Of a stretch of DNA of 13,530 bases, positions 1 through 7,698 are shown in pieces. The DNA comes from Selenomonadaceae bacterium (GTDB lineage: Bacteria; Bacillota; Negativicutes; Selenomonadales; Selenomonadaceae). Below the pieces are notes generated by a model. It was not told where the DNA came from. It saw nothing but the letters and a program-made list of their open reading frames with translations, and made no database searches. A program made the translations under genes and the position numbers. Each line of letters opens with the position of its first letter. Position 1 is the stretch's first letter. The DNA lies in assembly GCA_017529085.1 (NCBI GenBank), contig JAFXOC010000173.1, positions 1 through 13,530 of the forward strand, read 5' to 3'.

Positions 1-14
1 CCATGCGCCGTGTT

Positions 15-434
15 TTAATCTCGTCTTGAACCGCGCCCGCCGCGTTTGGAATCGGTCTTTCTTCTTAAATCCGTCAAACGCTCGTCACTGTCTTTTAAAA
101 ATCTCGAAAGTTTATCTTCAAAGGAGGCAGATGTAGGTCGCGCTCCCCTTCTAAAATCACTGTTACGGTTAAAAGATTTTGGAGCTTTGGGCTCCTCTTT
201 CTTTTCCTCGGCTTGTTTGATGGAAAGCCCGATTTTGTCGCCGTCCACGTTTAAAACTTTGACTTTGACTTTGTCCCCTTCGGACAAAAAATCGCGCACC
301 TCTTTTACGTACACACTCGCAACTTCCGAGATATGAACAAGCCCGGTTTTTCCCTCCTCAATATCCACGAAAGCTCCGAAATTCGTAATGCCCGTAACAA
401 CGCCTTCTAGGACACTGCCTACTTCAATGGCCAA
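15..434 (-). CDS. yabR: S1-domain RNA-binding protein, YabR type
   Basis: This is a small S1 RNA-binding protein of 139 residues. The N-terminal S1 domain (about residues 2-72) has the pattern expected of the family, including GxVTGITNFGAFV, GLVHISE and a closing KIGLSIK. A charged, low-complexity linker follows. The C-terminus (SFEDKLSRFLKDSDERL then KRGGRGSRR) is the arrangement I know from Bacillus YabR. The longest frame opens at a TTG at 450-452, but that TTG lies inside the sequence GGGGAGG, which is the ribosome binding site. The TTG at 432-434 gives MAIEVGS, which aligns with YabR proteins, so I chose it. The gene follows divIC by 24 bases, as in Bacillus. The role is probably RNA or ribosome binding; its exact function in this organism cannot be read from the sequence. 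Confidence 0.9.
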   Translation of the reverse strand: MAIEVGSVLEGVVTGITNFGAFVDIEEGKTGLVHISEVASVYVKEVRDFLSEGDKVKVKVLNVDGDKIGLSIKQAEEKKEEPKAPKSFNRNSDFRRGARPTSASFEDKLSRFLKDSDERLTDLRRKTDSKRGGRGSRRD

Positions 435-443
435 AACAATTTT

Positions 444-450
444 CCTCCCC
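444..450 (-). promoter_or_regulatory. Ribosome binding site that fixes the S1 gene start
   Basis: On the minus strand this reads GGGGAGG and is followed after 9 bases by a TTG codon. The upstream in-frame TTG (450-452) overlaps this site, so it cannot be the start used with it. Confidence 0.75.
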
Positions 451-458
451 AAAAAAAT

Positions 459-749
459 TTATCTATCCTTCCTAACAAGGCTGTAAGGAATTTCCCCCGC
501 CTTTACCATACCTAGTTCCTCTCTTGCGATCTTTTCCACATAATTTATATCGTTTAAAAGATCCCGTTCCTTTAAAAGCTCCGCGTTCTCGCGCTTAGCC
601 AGTTCCAAACGGCTGTCTGCGGCTATTTGATCGCGTTCTACCTGATTTAAATGTACTTGCTGATTTATTAAGACGGAGGAAAAGTAGATTATGAAAAGAG
701 CCGCAACTAAAATCCACTTATATTGACGTCCCTTCCCCTTTCTACTCAT
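459..749 (-). CDS. divIC: Septum formation initiator, DivIC/FtsB family
   Basis: This 96-residue bitopic membrane protein fits the DivIC/FtsB cell-division family. A short basic cytoplasmic tail (about residues 1-11) is followed by one membrane segment (about 12-29). A heptad-rich coiled coil comes next (about 30-66), then the family's conserved end, here YVEKIAREELGMVKAGEIPY. By family knowledge it acts in the division-site complex with FtsL and DivIB/FtsQ. The ATG at 747-749 has a GGGGAAG ribosome binding site in the 15-base gap after the zinc-ribbon gene. The neighbouring downstream S1 gene reproduces the divIC-yabR order of Bacillus. The usual upstream sporulation genes yabP and yabQ are absent; a zinc-ribbon gene takes their place. 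Confidence 0.9.
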   Translation of the reverse strand: MSRKGKGRQYKWILVAALFIIYFSSVLINQQVHLNQVERDQIAADSRLELAKRENAELLKERDLLNDINYVEKIAREELGMVKAGEIPYSLVRKDR

Positions 750-764
750 AAATTCACTTCCCCG

Positions 765-1220
765 CTATTTTTCCGACCACTGAAAATAATCCGTTGTAGC
801 TATTCTTCTAAACACAGAATTACATTCTTTACAATTGAAATGATCTTTTACGTTTTCCATATCAGGCTTACCGTCTACAATCCTTACCGGCTGACCCTCC
901 ACATAATCCATCCGTTCGCCGCAACGCGGGCAAGTCGCTTTGCCGTCCGCTCCCCTTTTCAGTTCCATGGGAGGAATGTCCCCTGTACGCAAAAGTTTCT
1001 TTTTAGGTTTTTGCAGAGGAAATTTATCGAAAAATCCCGAATTTAAGAGTTCTCGATAAAAGACGCTGCAAGACTCGCAGACATATTTCGGCAAAGTTGC
1101 ATCCATGTCCACCTTGCCGTTTACGATTTGCACCGGACCTCCTTCCTCTCGTTTAAGAGGAGCGTTGCAATCGGGGCAAAGGAAACTGCCGTCTTTCTTA
1201 TTAAGTTGTATAAGCGCCAT
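765..1220 (-). CDS. Tandem zinc-ribbon protein of unknown function
   Basis: I do not recognise a named family. The 151-residue protein is built from two homologous halves. Each has a CPxC pair, then about 30 residues later a CxxC pair: C15/C18 with C48/C51, and C97/C100 with C130/C133. The cysteine offsets repeat exactly with a period of 82 residues. Both halves carry a PVxIVxGKxDM segment between the two cysteine pairs and an F-rich turn after the second. This strongly suggests an internal duplication giving two zinc-binding ribbons. No signal peptide or membrane segment is visible, so it is probably cytoplasmic. I chose the ATG at 1218-1220, preceded by GGTGG; in-frame TTG and GTG codons up to 1232 are possible alternatives. 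It leads the divIC-S1 cluster with a 15-base gap. A role in nucleic-acid or protein binding is only a guess. Confidence 0.75.
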   Translation of the reverse strand: MALIQLNKKDGSFLCPDCNAPLKREEGGPVQIVNGKVDMDATLPKYVCESCSVFYRELLNSGFFDKFPLQKPKKKLLRTGDIPPMELKRGADGKATCPRCGERMDYVEGQPVRIVDGKPDMENVKDHFNCKECNSVFRRIATTDYFQWSEK

Positions 1221-1240
1221 ACGCACCACCAAATCTCACA

Positions 1241-1256
1241 GTCAAAAAGTCAAAAA
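1241..1256 (-). repeat. Tandem octamer in the zinc-ribbon gene leader
   Basis: The minus strand carries TTTTTGAC twice in a row. It lies in the 126-base AT-rich gap between the glycosyltransferase stop and the zinc-ribbon start. I found no convincing promoter or terminator in this gap; the octamers resemble -35 hexamers (TTGACT), but no well-spaced -10 follows. Confidence 0.35.
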
Positions 1257-1346
1257 TATCCGTACGTCATTTTCTAAATATATTCAATAAATTTTGTGAA
1301 AATCCTTTTTAAACTTAAAAGTAAATATCGAAAATTTATGCCTACA

Positions 1347-2465
1347 TTATGACTTGTTTTTTTGAAAATACTCTGATAAAAAACGCGCAATTTCTTTCGC
1401 AGAATTTTCCTTTGCAAGCGTTTTTGCCGACTGCGCCATATTCTTATAAATTTTTTCGTCAAACAAAATTAAATTTGCCTTTTCCAAAATAGATTCGTTT
1501 TTATGAACCCAAATCGCCGCGCCTCTTTCTTCGGCGTAAATGGCGTTTTTTGTTTCAGGTCCCGGTATAGGTTCATGCAAAAGCATGGGGAGGGAGAATG
1601 AGAAAGCTTCAGTCATGGTAAGCGCGCCCGGCTTTGTGATAATAAGGTCGCTTGCCGCCATCAATGTGTAAATATCTTTTGTATAAGAAAAAATTTTCAT
1701 TTCATGTTTTGAATTTTCTGCTCGCGATTTAACTCTGTCGAAAAGGGTTGAGTTTTGCCCGGTTACTACGATAACCGCGACTTTTTCTTTTAAATTTTCA
1801 AGCTCCGCCAAAGATTTTTCAATGCCGCCCAATCCTAGCCCGCCGCCCATGATTAAAATAACCTTTAAAGCCGAATTTATACCGAGACTTTCCCTTGCTT
1901 CGCTCTTTAAAATATTCTCCCTTGGCAAAACGGGTATGCCAAACGCGTAAACCTCTCTGCCGTAACCTTTCTCCTTTAGCTTTTGTTTCATTTCCTCCGT
2001 TGCCACAAAATATAAATCCACATTTTTATAAAGCCAAATATCGTGAAGCGAATAATCCGTAAGCACAGCCGCAAGGGGCGGTTTTTTCCACAATCCGAAA
2101 TTGCGTAAAAGCGCCGTCGCGCCTTCGGGAAAAGGATGAGTTGCGACTATCATATCGGGATTTTCACGCTTTAAAATTTTATTCATGAAAGGGGAGGTCA
2201 AAAGCGAGAACGCAATTCCCGTAAGGTTTCCGATAACCCCTCCTTCGGAGACTTTATAAAATACGTCGTATAAGTTCGGCAAAAATGACAACATTCTCAA
2301 ATAAATAATTTTTAGTAACCACGGGAAAAAAGCGCGATCTTTATCCGTAAAATCTATTATTTTTATCTCGTCTTGCGGAAATTTTGCTTTCAGGGCGGCG
2401 GCGACGGCTTCTGCGGCTCGTATATGCCCCGAGCCGACGGATGCCGTAACAATCAAAAACTTCAT
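1347..2465 (-). CDS. MGDG-synthase/UgtP-type glycosyltransferase
   Basis: This is a 372-residue GT-B fold glycosyltransferase of family GT28, of the kind that adds sugar to diacylglycerol. The N-terminal acceptor domain starts with the glycine-rich GSGH loop (residues 11-14) followed by AAEAV, and carries THPFP (109-113) and TDYSLHDIW (136-144). The C-terminal nucleotide-sugar domain begins near MGGGLGLGG (206-214) and has TKPGALTMTEA (277-287) and PGPETKNA (301-308), all expected of MGDG synthase and UgtP. There is no signal peptide; such enzymes sit on the inner face of the membrane. The ATG at 2463-2465 overlaps the stop of the SDR gene as ATGA and follows GGGGG, so the two are translationally coupled. 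A frame 9 codons longer exists but lacks support. The sugar donor and lipid acceptor cannot be deduced. Confidence 0.85.
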   Translation of the reverse strand: MKFLIVTASVGSGHIRAAEAVAAALKAKFPQDEIKIIDFTDKDRAFFPWLLKIIYLRMLSFLPNLYDVFYKVSEGGVIGNLTGIAFSLLTSPFMNKILKRENPDMIVATHPFPEGATALLRNFGLWKKPPLAAVLTDYSLHDIWLYKNVDLYFVATEEMKQKLKEKGYGREVYAFGIPVLPRENILKSEARESLGINSALKVILIMGGGLGLGGIEKSLAELENLKEKVAVIVVTGQNSTLFDRVKSRAENSKHEMKIFSYTKDIYTLMAASDLIITKPGALTMTEAFSFSLPMLLHEPIPGPETKNAIYAEERGAAIWVHKNESILEKANLILFDEKIYKNMAQSAKTLAKENSAKEIARFLSEYFQKNKS

Positions 2466-3199
2466 GCGCTTATACCCCCGTCCACGCTCCATATAGCCCC
2501 CGTCACAAAAGAAGCTTTATCGCTTGCCAAAAACTCAATCACGGAGGCTACTTCGTAAGCTTTGCCTATCCTACCCAAAGGATAAATAGACGCCATTTCG
2601 TTTAAAGCCTCATCGTAATTTCTTCCCGCAAATTGTTTTTCTGTCATTGGGGTCAAAACATCCCCGGGCGCTACTGCGTTTACCCGTATGTTAAAACTTG
2701 CAAGTTCTAACGCTAGGGATTTTGTAAAAGCAACGACTGCGCCTTTTGAAGCCGCATAAAGCGCACAGCAATAATTTCCTCTAATTCCCGCGTCTGATGC
2801 AACGTTTACCACGGAAGCGGATTTGTTTTTCATAAGGTAAGGAACGGCGGCTTTTGTCAAAAAGAATGTTCCCTTAACATTTGTCGTCATGATCTCGTCG
2901 AATTCATTTTCATACGTGTCCAAAACAGGAGTTTGCGCATAAATCCCCGCAGAATTAACAAGGGTATCGATGCCTACCATAAAATCCGTCGCGAATTTAA
3001 CGGCTTTTTCGCATTCGTCAACATTTTTTATATCCGCGCGAAAAAAACGAACATTATTCGACGCCAGGTATTTTAACGCATTTTCACCATTCGATGTATT
3101 TCGTCCCAAAATAACGACAAAATCGCCTTTATCCGAAAACAGTTTTGCCGTAGCCAACCCTATACCGCTAGTTCCGCCGGAAATTATGACTCGTTTCAA
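2462..3199 (-). CDS. SDR-family NAD(P)-dependent oxidoreductase
   Basis: This is a classical short-chain dehydrogenase/reductase of 245 residues, normal length for the family. The cofactor motif is GGTSGIG (8-14), the second motif is NSAG in place of NNAG (82-85), and the catalytic set appears intact: N107, S135, Y148 and K152 in YxxxK. PG at 178-179 and the C-terminal SVDGG are also typical. The best match in style is the FabG/3-ketoacyl-ACP-reductase or glucose-dehydrogenase-like subgroup, but the substrate is unknown. The longest frame starts at a TTG (3212-3214) next to and partly inside a GGGGG ribosome site. The TTG at 3197-3199, 8 bases after that site, gives MKRVIISGGTSGIG and is preferred. 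The gene overlaps the glycosyltransferase by four bases, suggesting a shared lipid or glycolipid job. Confidence 0.88.
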   Translation of the reverse strand: MKRVIISGGTSGIGLATAKLFSDKGDFVVILGRNTSNGENALKYLASNNVRFFRADIKNVDECEKAVKFATDFMVGIDTLVNSAGIYAQTPVLDTYENEFDEIMTTNVKGTFFLTKAAVPYLMKNKSASVVNVASDAGIRGNYCCALYAASKGAVVAFTKSLALELASFNIRVNAVAPGDVLTPMTEKQFAGRNYDEALNEMASIYPLGRIGKAYEVASVIEFLASDKASFVTGAIWSVDGGISA

Positions 3200-3207
3200 A
3201 AAAAATG

Positions 3208-3212
3208 CCCCC
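3208..3212 (-). promoter_or_regulatory. Ribosome binding site setting the SDR start
   Basis: GGGGG on the minus strand lies 8 bases before TTG 3197-3199. This supports a start five codons inside the longest open frame. Confidence 0.6.
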
Positions 3213-3248
3213 AAAGTTGTTCGTTAAGTGTGATGCCGCTTATTTTTC

Positions 3249-3277
3249 ATTATAACTCATAATTATTGGTTTTTCCA
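3249..3277 (-). promoter_or_regulatory. Sigma-70-type promoter for the SDR-glycosyltransferase pair
   Basis: On the minus strand a perfect -10 hexamer, TATAAT (3249-3254), follows TGGAAA (3272-3277, four of six matches to the -35 consensus) with a 17-base spacer. It lies about 50 bases ahead of the SDR start and just beyond the terminator of the preceding gene, which is where a new transcription unit should begin. Confidence 0.55.
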
Positions 3278-3285
3278 CAAAAATA

Positions 3286-3320
3286 AAATACGCCGCCAAC
3301 TTAACGTCGGCGGCGTATTT
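3286..3320 (-). terminator. Rho-independent terminator after the CDP-glycerol-transferase-like gene
   Basis: A perfect 12-bp stem (3286-3297 with 3309-3320) is rich in GCCGCC/GGCGGC and has an 11-base loop. On the minus strand the hairpin is followed by a T-rich tail (GTATTTTATTTTTG). It lies 30 bases beyond the stop codon at 3351. The plus-strand tail is not T-rich enough to suggest bidirectional use. Confidence 0.85.
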
Positions 3321-3350
3321 GAAGTGCCACCCTGAGAGGGGGAGGGCAAC

Positions 3351-4655
3351 TTATTCATAGCTCTCTACATTCTGTATCATAATAGTCTTTCCCGTTGCCT
3401 CGTACAATTGCACAACGCTTGACCAATCCCCGTAATACCCATCGGTCCACACAATCGATCTTGTGAGTTCCGCCGTATCGTCAAATATACCCCAACCGGC
3501 TTTTTTATAGTCCTTGACAATTTTTTCATATTCCTTGAGCAATTCCGGGTGCATGGAACGAAATGTGGCTTCCATTAAGGGATGCGGTCGCCACCATAAG
3601 ACTATATCTTTTTGCTTTTTGAATGTAGCAAGTACCGAGCGGATTTTCTTGCAGTAATTTTCCGTATACTTAAGCATGGAACTTAGGCTCGTATTGTATA
3701 AAACAGCTTTTTTCCCTTTAAGCAATTTTTTCCACGCCTTGGGCAATCGAAAATCTTTCCTTTCGGCATGCGCTACTTTGTCGAGTTTCGGCGAGCCTAA
3801 GCCGAGAATTCTCTTCTCCCAAAAGGCGCGGTCGGAGACATTCGTGTTTTTTATAAGCACATTTATATAGGCTTCCCGCATTTTTTCCGACTGTACGATA
3901 ACCAAATCCGAATTTAAAACTCCGGGGGTTAAAACGAAGTGTTGAATACCCTTTACCGCTTCTTCATTATCGGGGTCAATCTCTCCAAGTACGAAATACG
4001 GGATATATACAAGCTTATCCGTACAATTTTTGAGATTGGTCGAATAAAACCTCTCGTCAACGGAGGTAACGAGATTGTTTGCATCGTAACAATTATGAAT
4101 AAAAATCATATCGGGGCGCATTTCGTTAAGATCGATTTTGTTACAGTCAAGAACCGGAACATTTTGAGGAAACTCTGCGCCTTCGTAATGCCAAGCGGCT
4201 GCGCTGCCATCGGGATTTCTATCCGCGTATGGAATTGGCATAACGTAAGCTTTGCAATGCTCCGTATCTTCGGTCGCCGCCTGCCAAACGCTTTCTAAGC
4301 TGTCCCACATACTGGCTTTATACGGAAGAAACACAATCTCTTTTTTGAAATTATTTTCGTTTTTGGTTTGTTGCACAAGCTTTTGCAAAATATCTACAAT
4401 CAGAGAACGAATCTCCGCTCTTTCGGCTTCGGATTCAATTTTACTCATCTGTTTAAATGCGAGAATCATGCCGTCGTATATTTCGACGTAATTACCCCAA
4501 TGTTCTTTTGGCAATCCGTCACAGCAGAGATCTCTGATGATTGTAAGTTGCTGCAAAATAGAATTTTTCGCGACTCTGTCGGTAACATCCGACGTATGGG
4601 TCAACCTATTCTCAATTGCGAATAATTCCCTTAACAAACGCTCTTTTATAGCCAT
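3351..4655 (-). CDS. CDP-glycerol glycerophosphotransferase-like protein
   Basis: The 434-residue soluble protein resembles the glycerophosphotransferase domain of teichoic-acid polymerases, but as a stand-alone, divergent version. The N-terminal 100 residues are helical and charged, with no signal peptide. A GT-B-like core follows. The C-terminal half holds the most telling segments: KAVLYNTSLSSML (316-328), WWRPHPL (354-360; the RPHP motif of the family) and a DGYYGDWSSVVQLYEATGK stretch (405-423). The start is ATG 4653-4655 with GAGGAG six bases upstream. The longer frame, reaching 4742, would translate through the intergenic hairpin and is rejected. No tag, tar or other teichoic-acid genes lie beside it, so its substrate and even its enzymatic activity are uncertain. 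It could modify a surface glycan or be a non-catalytic relative. Confidence 0.55.
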   Translation of the reverse strand: MAIKERLLRELFAIENRLTHTSDVTDRVAKNSILQQLTIIRDLCCDGLPKEHWGNYVEIYDGMILAFKQMSKIESEAERAEIRSLIVDILQKLVQQTKNENNFKKEIVFLPYKASMWDSLESVWQAATEDTEHCKAYVMPIPYADRNPDGSAAAWHYEGAEFPQNVPVLDCNKIDLNEMRPDMIFIHNCYDANNLVTSVDERFYSTNLKNCTDKLVYIPYFVLGEIDPDNEEAVKGIQHFVLTPGVLNSDLVIVQSEKMREAYINVLIKNTNVSDRAFWEKRILGLGSPKLDKVAHAERKDFRLPKAWKKLLKGKKAVLYNTSLSSMLKYTENYCKKIRSVLATFKKQKDIVLWWRPHPLMEATFRSMHPELLKEYEKIVKDYKKAGWGIFDDTAELTRSIVWTDGYYGDWSSVVQLYEATGKTIMIQNVESYE

Positions 4656-4661
4656 GTCATA

Positions 4662-4667
4662 CTCCTC
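4662..4667 (-). promoter_or_regulatory. Ribosome binding site deciding the start at 4655
   Basis: GAGGAG on the minus strand is followed by a six-base spacer and ATG. It excludes the 29-codon N-terminal extension offered by the longest frame. Confidence 0.75.
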
Positions 4668-4675
4668 AATATATG

Positions 4676-4763
4676 TATAGTGAACGACAAAAATATTTTT
4701 ACTTGGTTTTGCCCCCGCCCTTCGGGCGGGGGCAAAATACAAAATTTATTGTCGTACACTATA
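4676..4763. repeat. MITE-like element with inverted ends and a central hairpin
   Basis: An 88-base block is bounded by inverted repeats, TATAGTGAACGACAA (4676-4690) and TTGTCGTACACTATA (4749-4763), which match at 14 of 15 positions. Its centre holds a perfect 14-bp hairpin (4707-4720 with 4724-4737) with a three-base TTC loop. Both ends begin with TATA, as expected if a TA target was duplicated in the manner of IS630/Tc1 elements. No T-tract follows the hairpin on either strand, so it is not a standard terminator. It carries no coding capacity. A regulatory palindrome is the alternative reading. Confidence 0.5.
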
Positions 4764-4813
4764 GTAAACAACAAAAATAGTTGCGCTTGATTTAACTTAT
4801 CATTGTTTATTTA
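4760..4813. repeat. Second, diverged copy of the 4676-4763 repeat
   Basis: TATAGTAAACAACAAAAATA at 4760-4779 matches the left end of the neighbouring element (TATAGTGAACGACAAAAATA) at 18 of 20 positions, followed by a shared CTTGxTTT. A weak inverted end, TTGTTTATTTA, lies at 4803-4813. It abuts the first element, sharing TATA. The GC hairpin is missing, so it may be a decayed or internally deleted relative. Confidence 0.4.
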
Positions 4814-4824
4814 GGCGCTGCAAA

Positions 4825-7671
4825 CTATTCGTGCGCCGCCCAGAACACCAAGAAATCCTTTTCCGGTAGCGGCTTAGAGTTTAGATAGCCTTGACCGTAG
4901 CGGCAACCCAATGAAAGCAACAATTCTTCCTGCTCGGGTGTTTCGATGCCCTCGCAGAGCACCTTCATGTTTAAAAGATGACCCAGCTCTATTATATTTT
5001 TTAATATGCTTTGCATTCTGTCAGAATCGTCGGAGGCGACAAGCAACGAACGGTCTATCTTCATTACGTCCATGGGAAGATAGTTTAAAAGAGTGTACGA
5101 GGAATACCCGGAACCAAAATCATCGACTGAGATGGTAAAGCCCATTTCTTTTAAGGATTTTATGATGTGTATGGCGTTTTCCCTTTCGCGCTTTTGATCT
5201 AAATCGCCAAAGACAGTTTCCGTCAACTCAAGTTCGATTAAACCCTTCGGCAATTTGTACTTCTTCACCAACGCGCGGATTTTGCCCAAATAATTTTCTT
5301 CCGTCATGTGCAAACGGCTTTGGTTTACCGAAATGGTAACGGGCTTTTTGCCCTCGTCCAAGGCGCGACGCTGGAACTTAAACACTTCTTCCAATAAGTA
5401 GTGGTCAACGGGGATAACGAACCCGTTCTGCTCAAAGAGGGGAATGAATTTTCCCGGCGGCAAAAATCCCATGTCCTTGCTTATCCAGCGCACAAGAGCT
5501 TCCGCGCCCACTATCTTCTTTGTCTTTATATCGTATTTAGGCTGATACCAAGGCACAAATTCCCCGTTCTTCAAGGAATTTTCCATTATGTTTTCAATTT
5601 TTTGGTCAAACTCTAAGTTTTCTTTTAATTTATCATCGAAAATCATCACGTGATTAGGCGAATTTTTCGCTTCATGGGATGCGATATGCGCCTGCTCCAC
5701 GGAGAGCGTGACGTTTTCATCGTAATGAGAAAGTCCGCCTTGCATGTGGAGCCAAATTCTCGCTTCCGGCGTGATGATATAGCCGTAATCTTCCACTACA
5801 GCTGCCGCTAAAGCTAAGGCGTATTCATCGTTTTCACATTCGGCGAGAAGGACGAGATGCCCCGCATCGTTTCCGGCGGCAACCGCCAATACGTGAGATT
5901 CGGCTTGCAGTTGTTCCGCCATGGTTTTAAGCTGACTTATCAAAAGTTCCTCGCCGTAAGGAAGCGCAACCGCGGTTTTGCTGTTCATGGAGAAAATCAT
6001 CATATAAAGCTGTATATCGGGATTTTTTGCCAGCGCGGCTTCAACTAAGCCGGGCGCAACCTTGGTAAGATAACGGATATTCGGAAGATCGTAACGCATA
6101 TCGGTATCCGCTACCCGCTCGACTTCTTCATAATGGGCGCGGCGCATACGATAACGACTGTAAAGAATAAAACCTATTGCGCCGATTATAAGAATAAGAG
6201 CGCCTAAAACTCGCATCGGGTAATGATAGAGTATCCATTGGGGGGTTATGTTTTGTCCGGTGCGCGACGCACTCATCATATCGTGAAGTTTGGTAATGTC
6301 AAGATGTGAAATTTCCTTGCTCATTATGCGCCAAAGCCTGGGGTCTGCGCCTTGGTAAATACCAAGCGCCACAGGCATTTGAAATAAAGTATCGGTCTCC
6401 GCTTCAAGATTATAAGTCCCGGTCTGCTCAATTAAGTAGGGCACTTCGCTTCTGGGGGCGAACACCACGTCCGCCCTGCCCTCGTTGACGGCGCGAAATC
6501 CATCTTGTATGGACTTTACGTAAAACCGTTTATCCTCGCCGTAAAGAGGCTCGATAAAGTTCGGCGTATAGGGTTCGTCGGCAATGAGCGCCGCTACATC
6601 GGAATCTATCGCGTCGTCGTCCCTTCTTCTTACGGCGACGAAATCAAAATTTATATAGGAAGCGGTGGGCACGGCGTTTACGGTTGCAGCCCAACTAAAA
6701 TCGCAGAGAATATCCGCTAAAATATCGATTTTACCAAGTTCCAAAAGTTTCAGCGCATCTTCTCGGGTATCGGTCTTTACGAATTCTATGTTTATATTGA
6801 GATCGTTGCCCATTTGCTCGACAAGAGCCGGTATGACGCCTTTAGCCTCTTTGCCGTCGTAATATCCGTAAGGCTGAACGGTTGTTTGAATGGCGACTTT
6901 AAGGGTTTTCTTGTCGTTTAAATATTCTTGCTCGGACCGAGAAAGAATAAGCGGTACGCCGCCTTTTCGCAAATATTTGTTCTGCAAACGTTCCCTTATG
7001 TCAAACTGATCCATAAGCATAGCGTCTTGAGCGCGGTTTGCCTCCGCCCATAGATCTTTCCTGTCGGCGCGGATTAACAGGCGGTAGCTTTGACGGTCAA
7101 AATCCGCCACAACATTTTTTGCTTTGTTAGGTTCCAAAATGGGGGCGATATAGCCGTCGATCTCTCCCTTGTCAAAAGAATCCGCCATATCGTAGTACGC
7201 GGCGTACGGAACCAAATCGTACGTAAAATTCTGATCCTTGGCGACTTTGGGGAAAGAGGGAATTGGCGCATTATAGGGAATATAGCCGACTTTCATGTGA
7301 GACTTTACCTTGCCGTCTTTTGTAATCAGCCCCATGGAATAGCGTCCGACAACGTGTTCGGTACGCTTTGCGAATGGCAAACTTCTGTAATCCCCGGGCA
7401 TGGCGGGCAAAAAGTCAATTTCCCCCGCGTTTAGTTTCTCTCCCATTTCCTTCCACGAACGGCAAGGAACGTAAATCATTTTCCAGTTGCCGTAACGGGC
7501 GAGAAATTCCATATACTCGTAGCCGTACCCTTCAAAATGCCCCGGACGATTTTCGTTCAGAAATCCGATACCGGAAATATAACCCACTCTGATAACGTGA
7601 CGGCTGTCGGCGCTTACCAAAGGCGAAAGCGCTACAAATAGAAACAAAAACAACGACAAGATTTTTTGCAT
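4825..7671 (-). CDS. Membrane c-di-GMP phosphodiesterase with two SBP_bac_3 sensor domains
   Basis: This 948-residue sensor enzyme has a signal peptide (about 1-21) and two consecutive amino-acid-binding-protein-like domains (about 26-235 and 256-465). One membrane helix (about 485-505), a GGDEF-derived domain (about 518-680) and an EAL domain (about 690-945) follow. The GGDEF domain is degenerate: where the motif should be, the sequence reads AGNDAGHLV, so cyclase activity is not expected. The EAL domain looks active: EAL (724-726), N783, ELELTE (813-818), DDFGSGYSS (850-858), K871, E907 and QGY (927-929) are all present. It should hydrolyse c-di-GMP in response to an external ligand. The start at ATG 7669-7671 has GGGGG seven bases upstream and opens directly on the signal peptide. 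It is transcribed divergently from the receiver-EIIC-BMP-kinase operon. Confidence 0.9.
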   Translation of the reverse strand: MQKILSLFLFLFVALSPLVSADSRHVIRVGYISGIGFLNENRPGHFEGYGYEYMEFLARYGNWKMIYVPCRSWKEMGEKLNAGEIDFLPAMPGDYRSLPFAKRTEHVVGRYSMGLITKDGKVKSHMKVGYIPYNAPIPSFPKVAKDQNFTYDLVPYAAYYDMADSFDKGEIDGYIAPILEPNKAKNVVADFDRQSYRLLIRADRKDLWAEANRAQDAMLMDQFDIRERLQNKYLRKGGVPLILSRSEQEYLNDKKTLKVAIQTTVQPYGYYDGKEAKGVIPALVEQMGNDLNINIEFVKTDTREDALKLLELGKIDILADILCDFSWAATVNAVPTASYINFDFVAVRRRDDDAIDSDVAALIADEPYTPNFIEPLYGEDKRFYVKSIQDGFRAVNEGRADVVFAPRSEVPYLIEQTGTYNLEAETDTLFQMPVALGIYQGADPRLWRIMSKEISHLDITKLHDMMSASRTGQNITPQWILYHYPMRVLGALILIIGAIGFILYSRYRMRRAHYEEVERVADTDMRYDLPNIRYLTKVAPGLVEAALAKNPDIQLYMMIFSMNSKTAVALPYGEELLISQLKTMAEQLQAESHVLAVAAGNDAGHLVLLAECENDEYALALAAAVVEDYGYIITPEARIWLHMQGGLSHYDENVTLSVEQAHIASHEAKNSPNHVMIFDDKLKENLEFDQKIENIMENSLKNGEFVPWYQPKYDIKTKKIVGAEALVRWISKDMGFLPPGKFIPLFEQNGFVIPVDHYLLEEVFKFQRRALDEGKKPVTISVNQSRLHMTEENYLGKIRALVKKYKLPKGLIELELTETVFGDLDQKRERENAIHIIKSLKEMGFTISVDDFGSGYSSYTLLNYLPMDVMKIDRSLLVASDDSDRMQSILKNIIELGHLLNMKVLCEGIETPEQEELLLSLGCRYGQGYLNSKPLPEKDFLVFWAAHE

Positions 7672-7698
7672 TCTGAGTCCCCCAAAATTTGCTGTTTT

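Noticed and set aside
1..4. Possible start codon of a further minus-strand gene (ATG at 2-4) after the S1 gene
   Set aside because: Only one codon is visible and no convincing ribosome site precedes it.
4707..4737. The perfect 14-bp hairpin as a rho-independent terminator
   Set aside because: On both strands the stem is followed by A-containing sequence, not a T-run; it also sits symmetrically between inverted repeats, which suits a repeat element better.
4656..4742. N-terminal extension of the CDP-glycerol-transferase-like gene up to 4742
   Set aside because: It would translate through the perfect hairpin of the repeat element, whereas GAGGAG six bases before ATG 4655 gives a normal start.
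7090..7434. Plus-strand open frame of 114 codons inside the EAL gene, and similar long frames opposite other genes
   Set aside because: They lie fully within well-supported genes on the other strand, have no ribosome sites and no recognisable domains.
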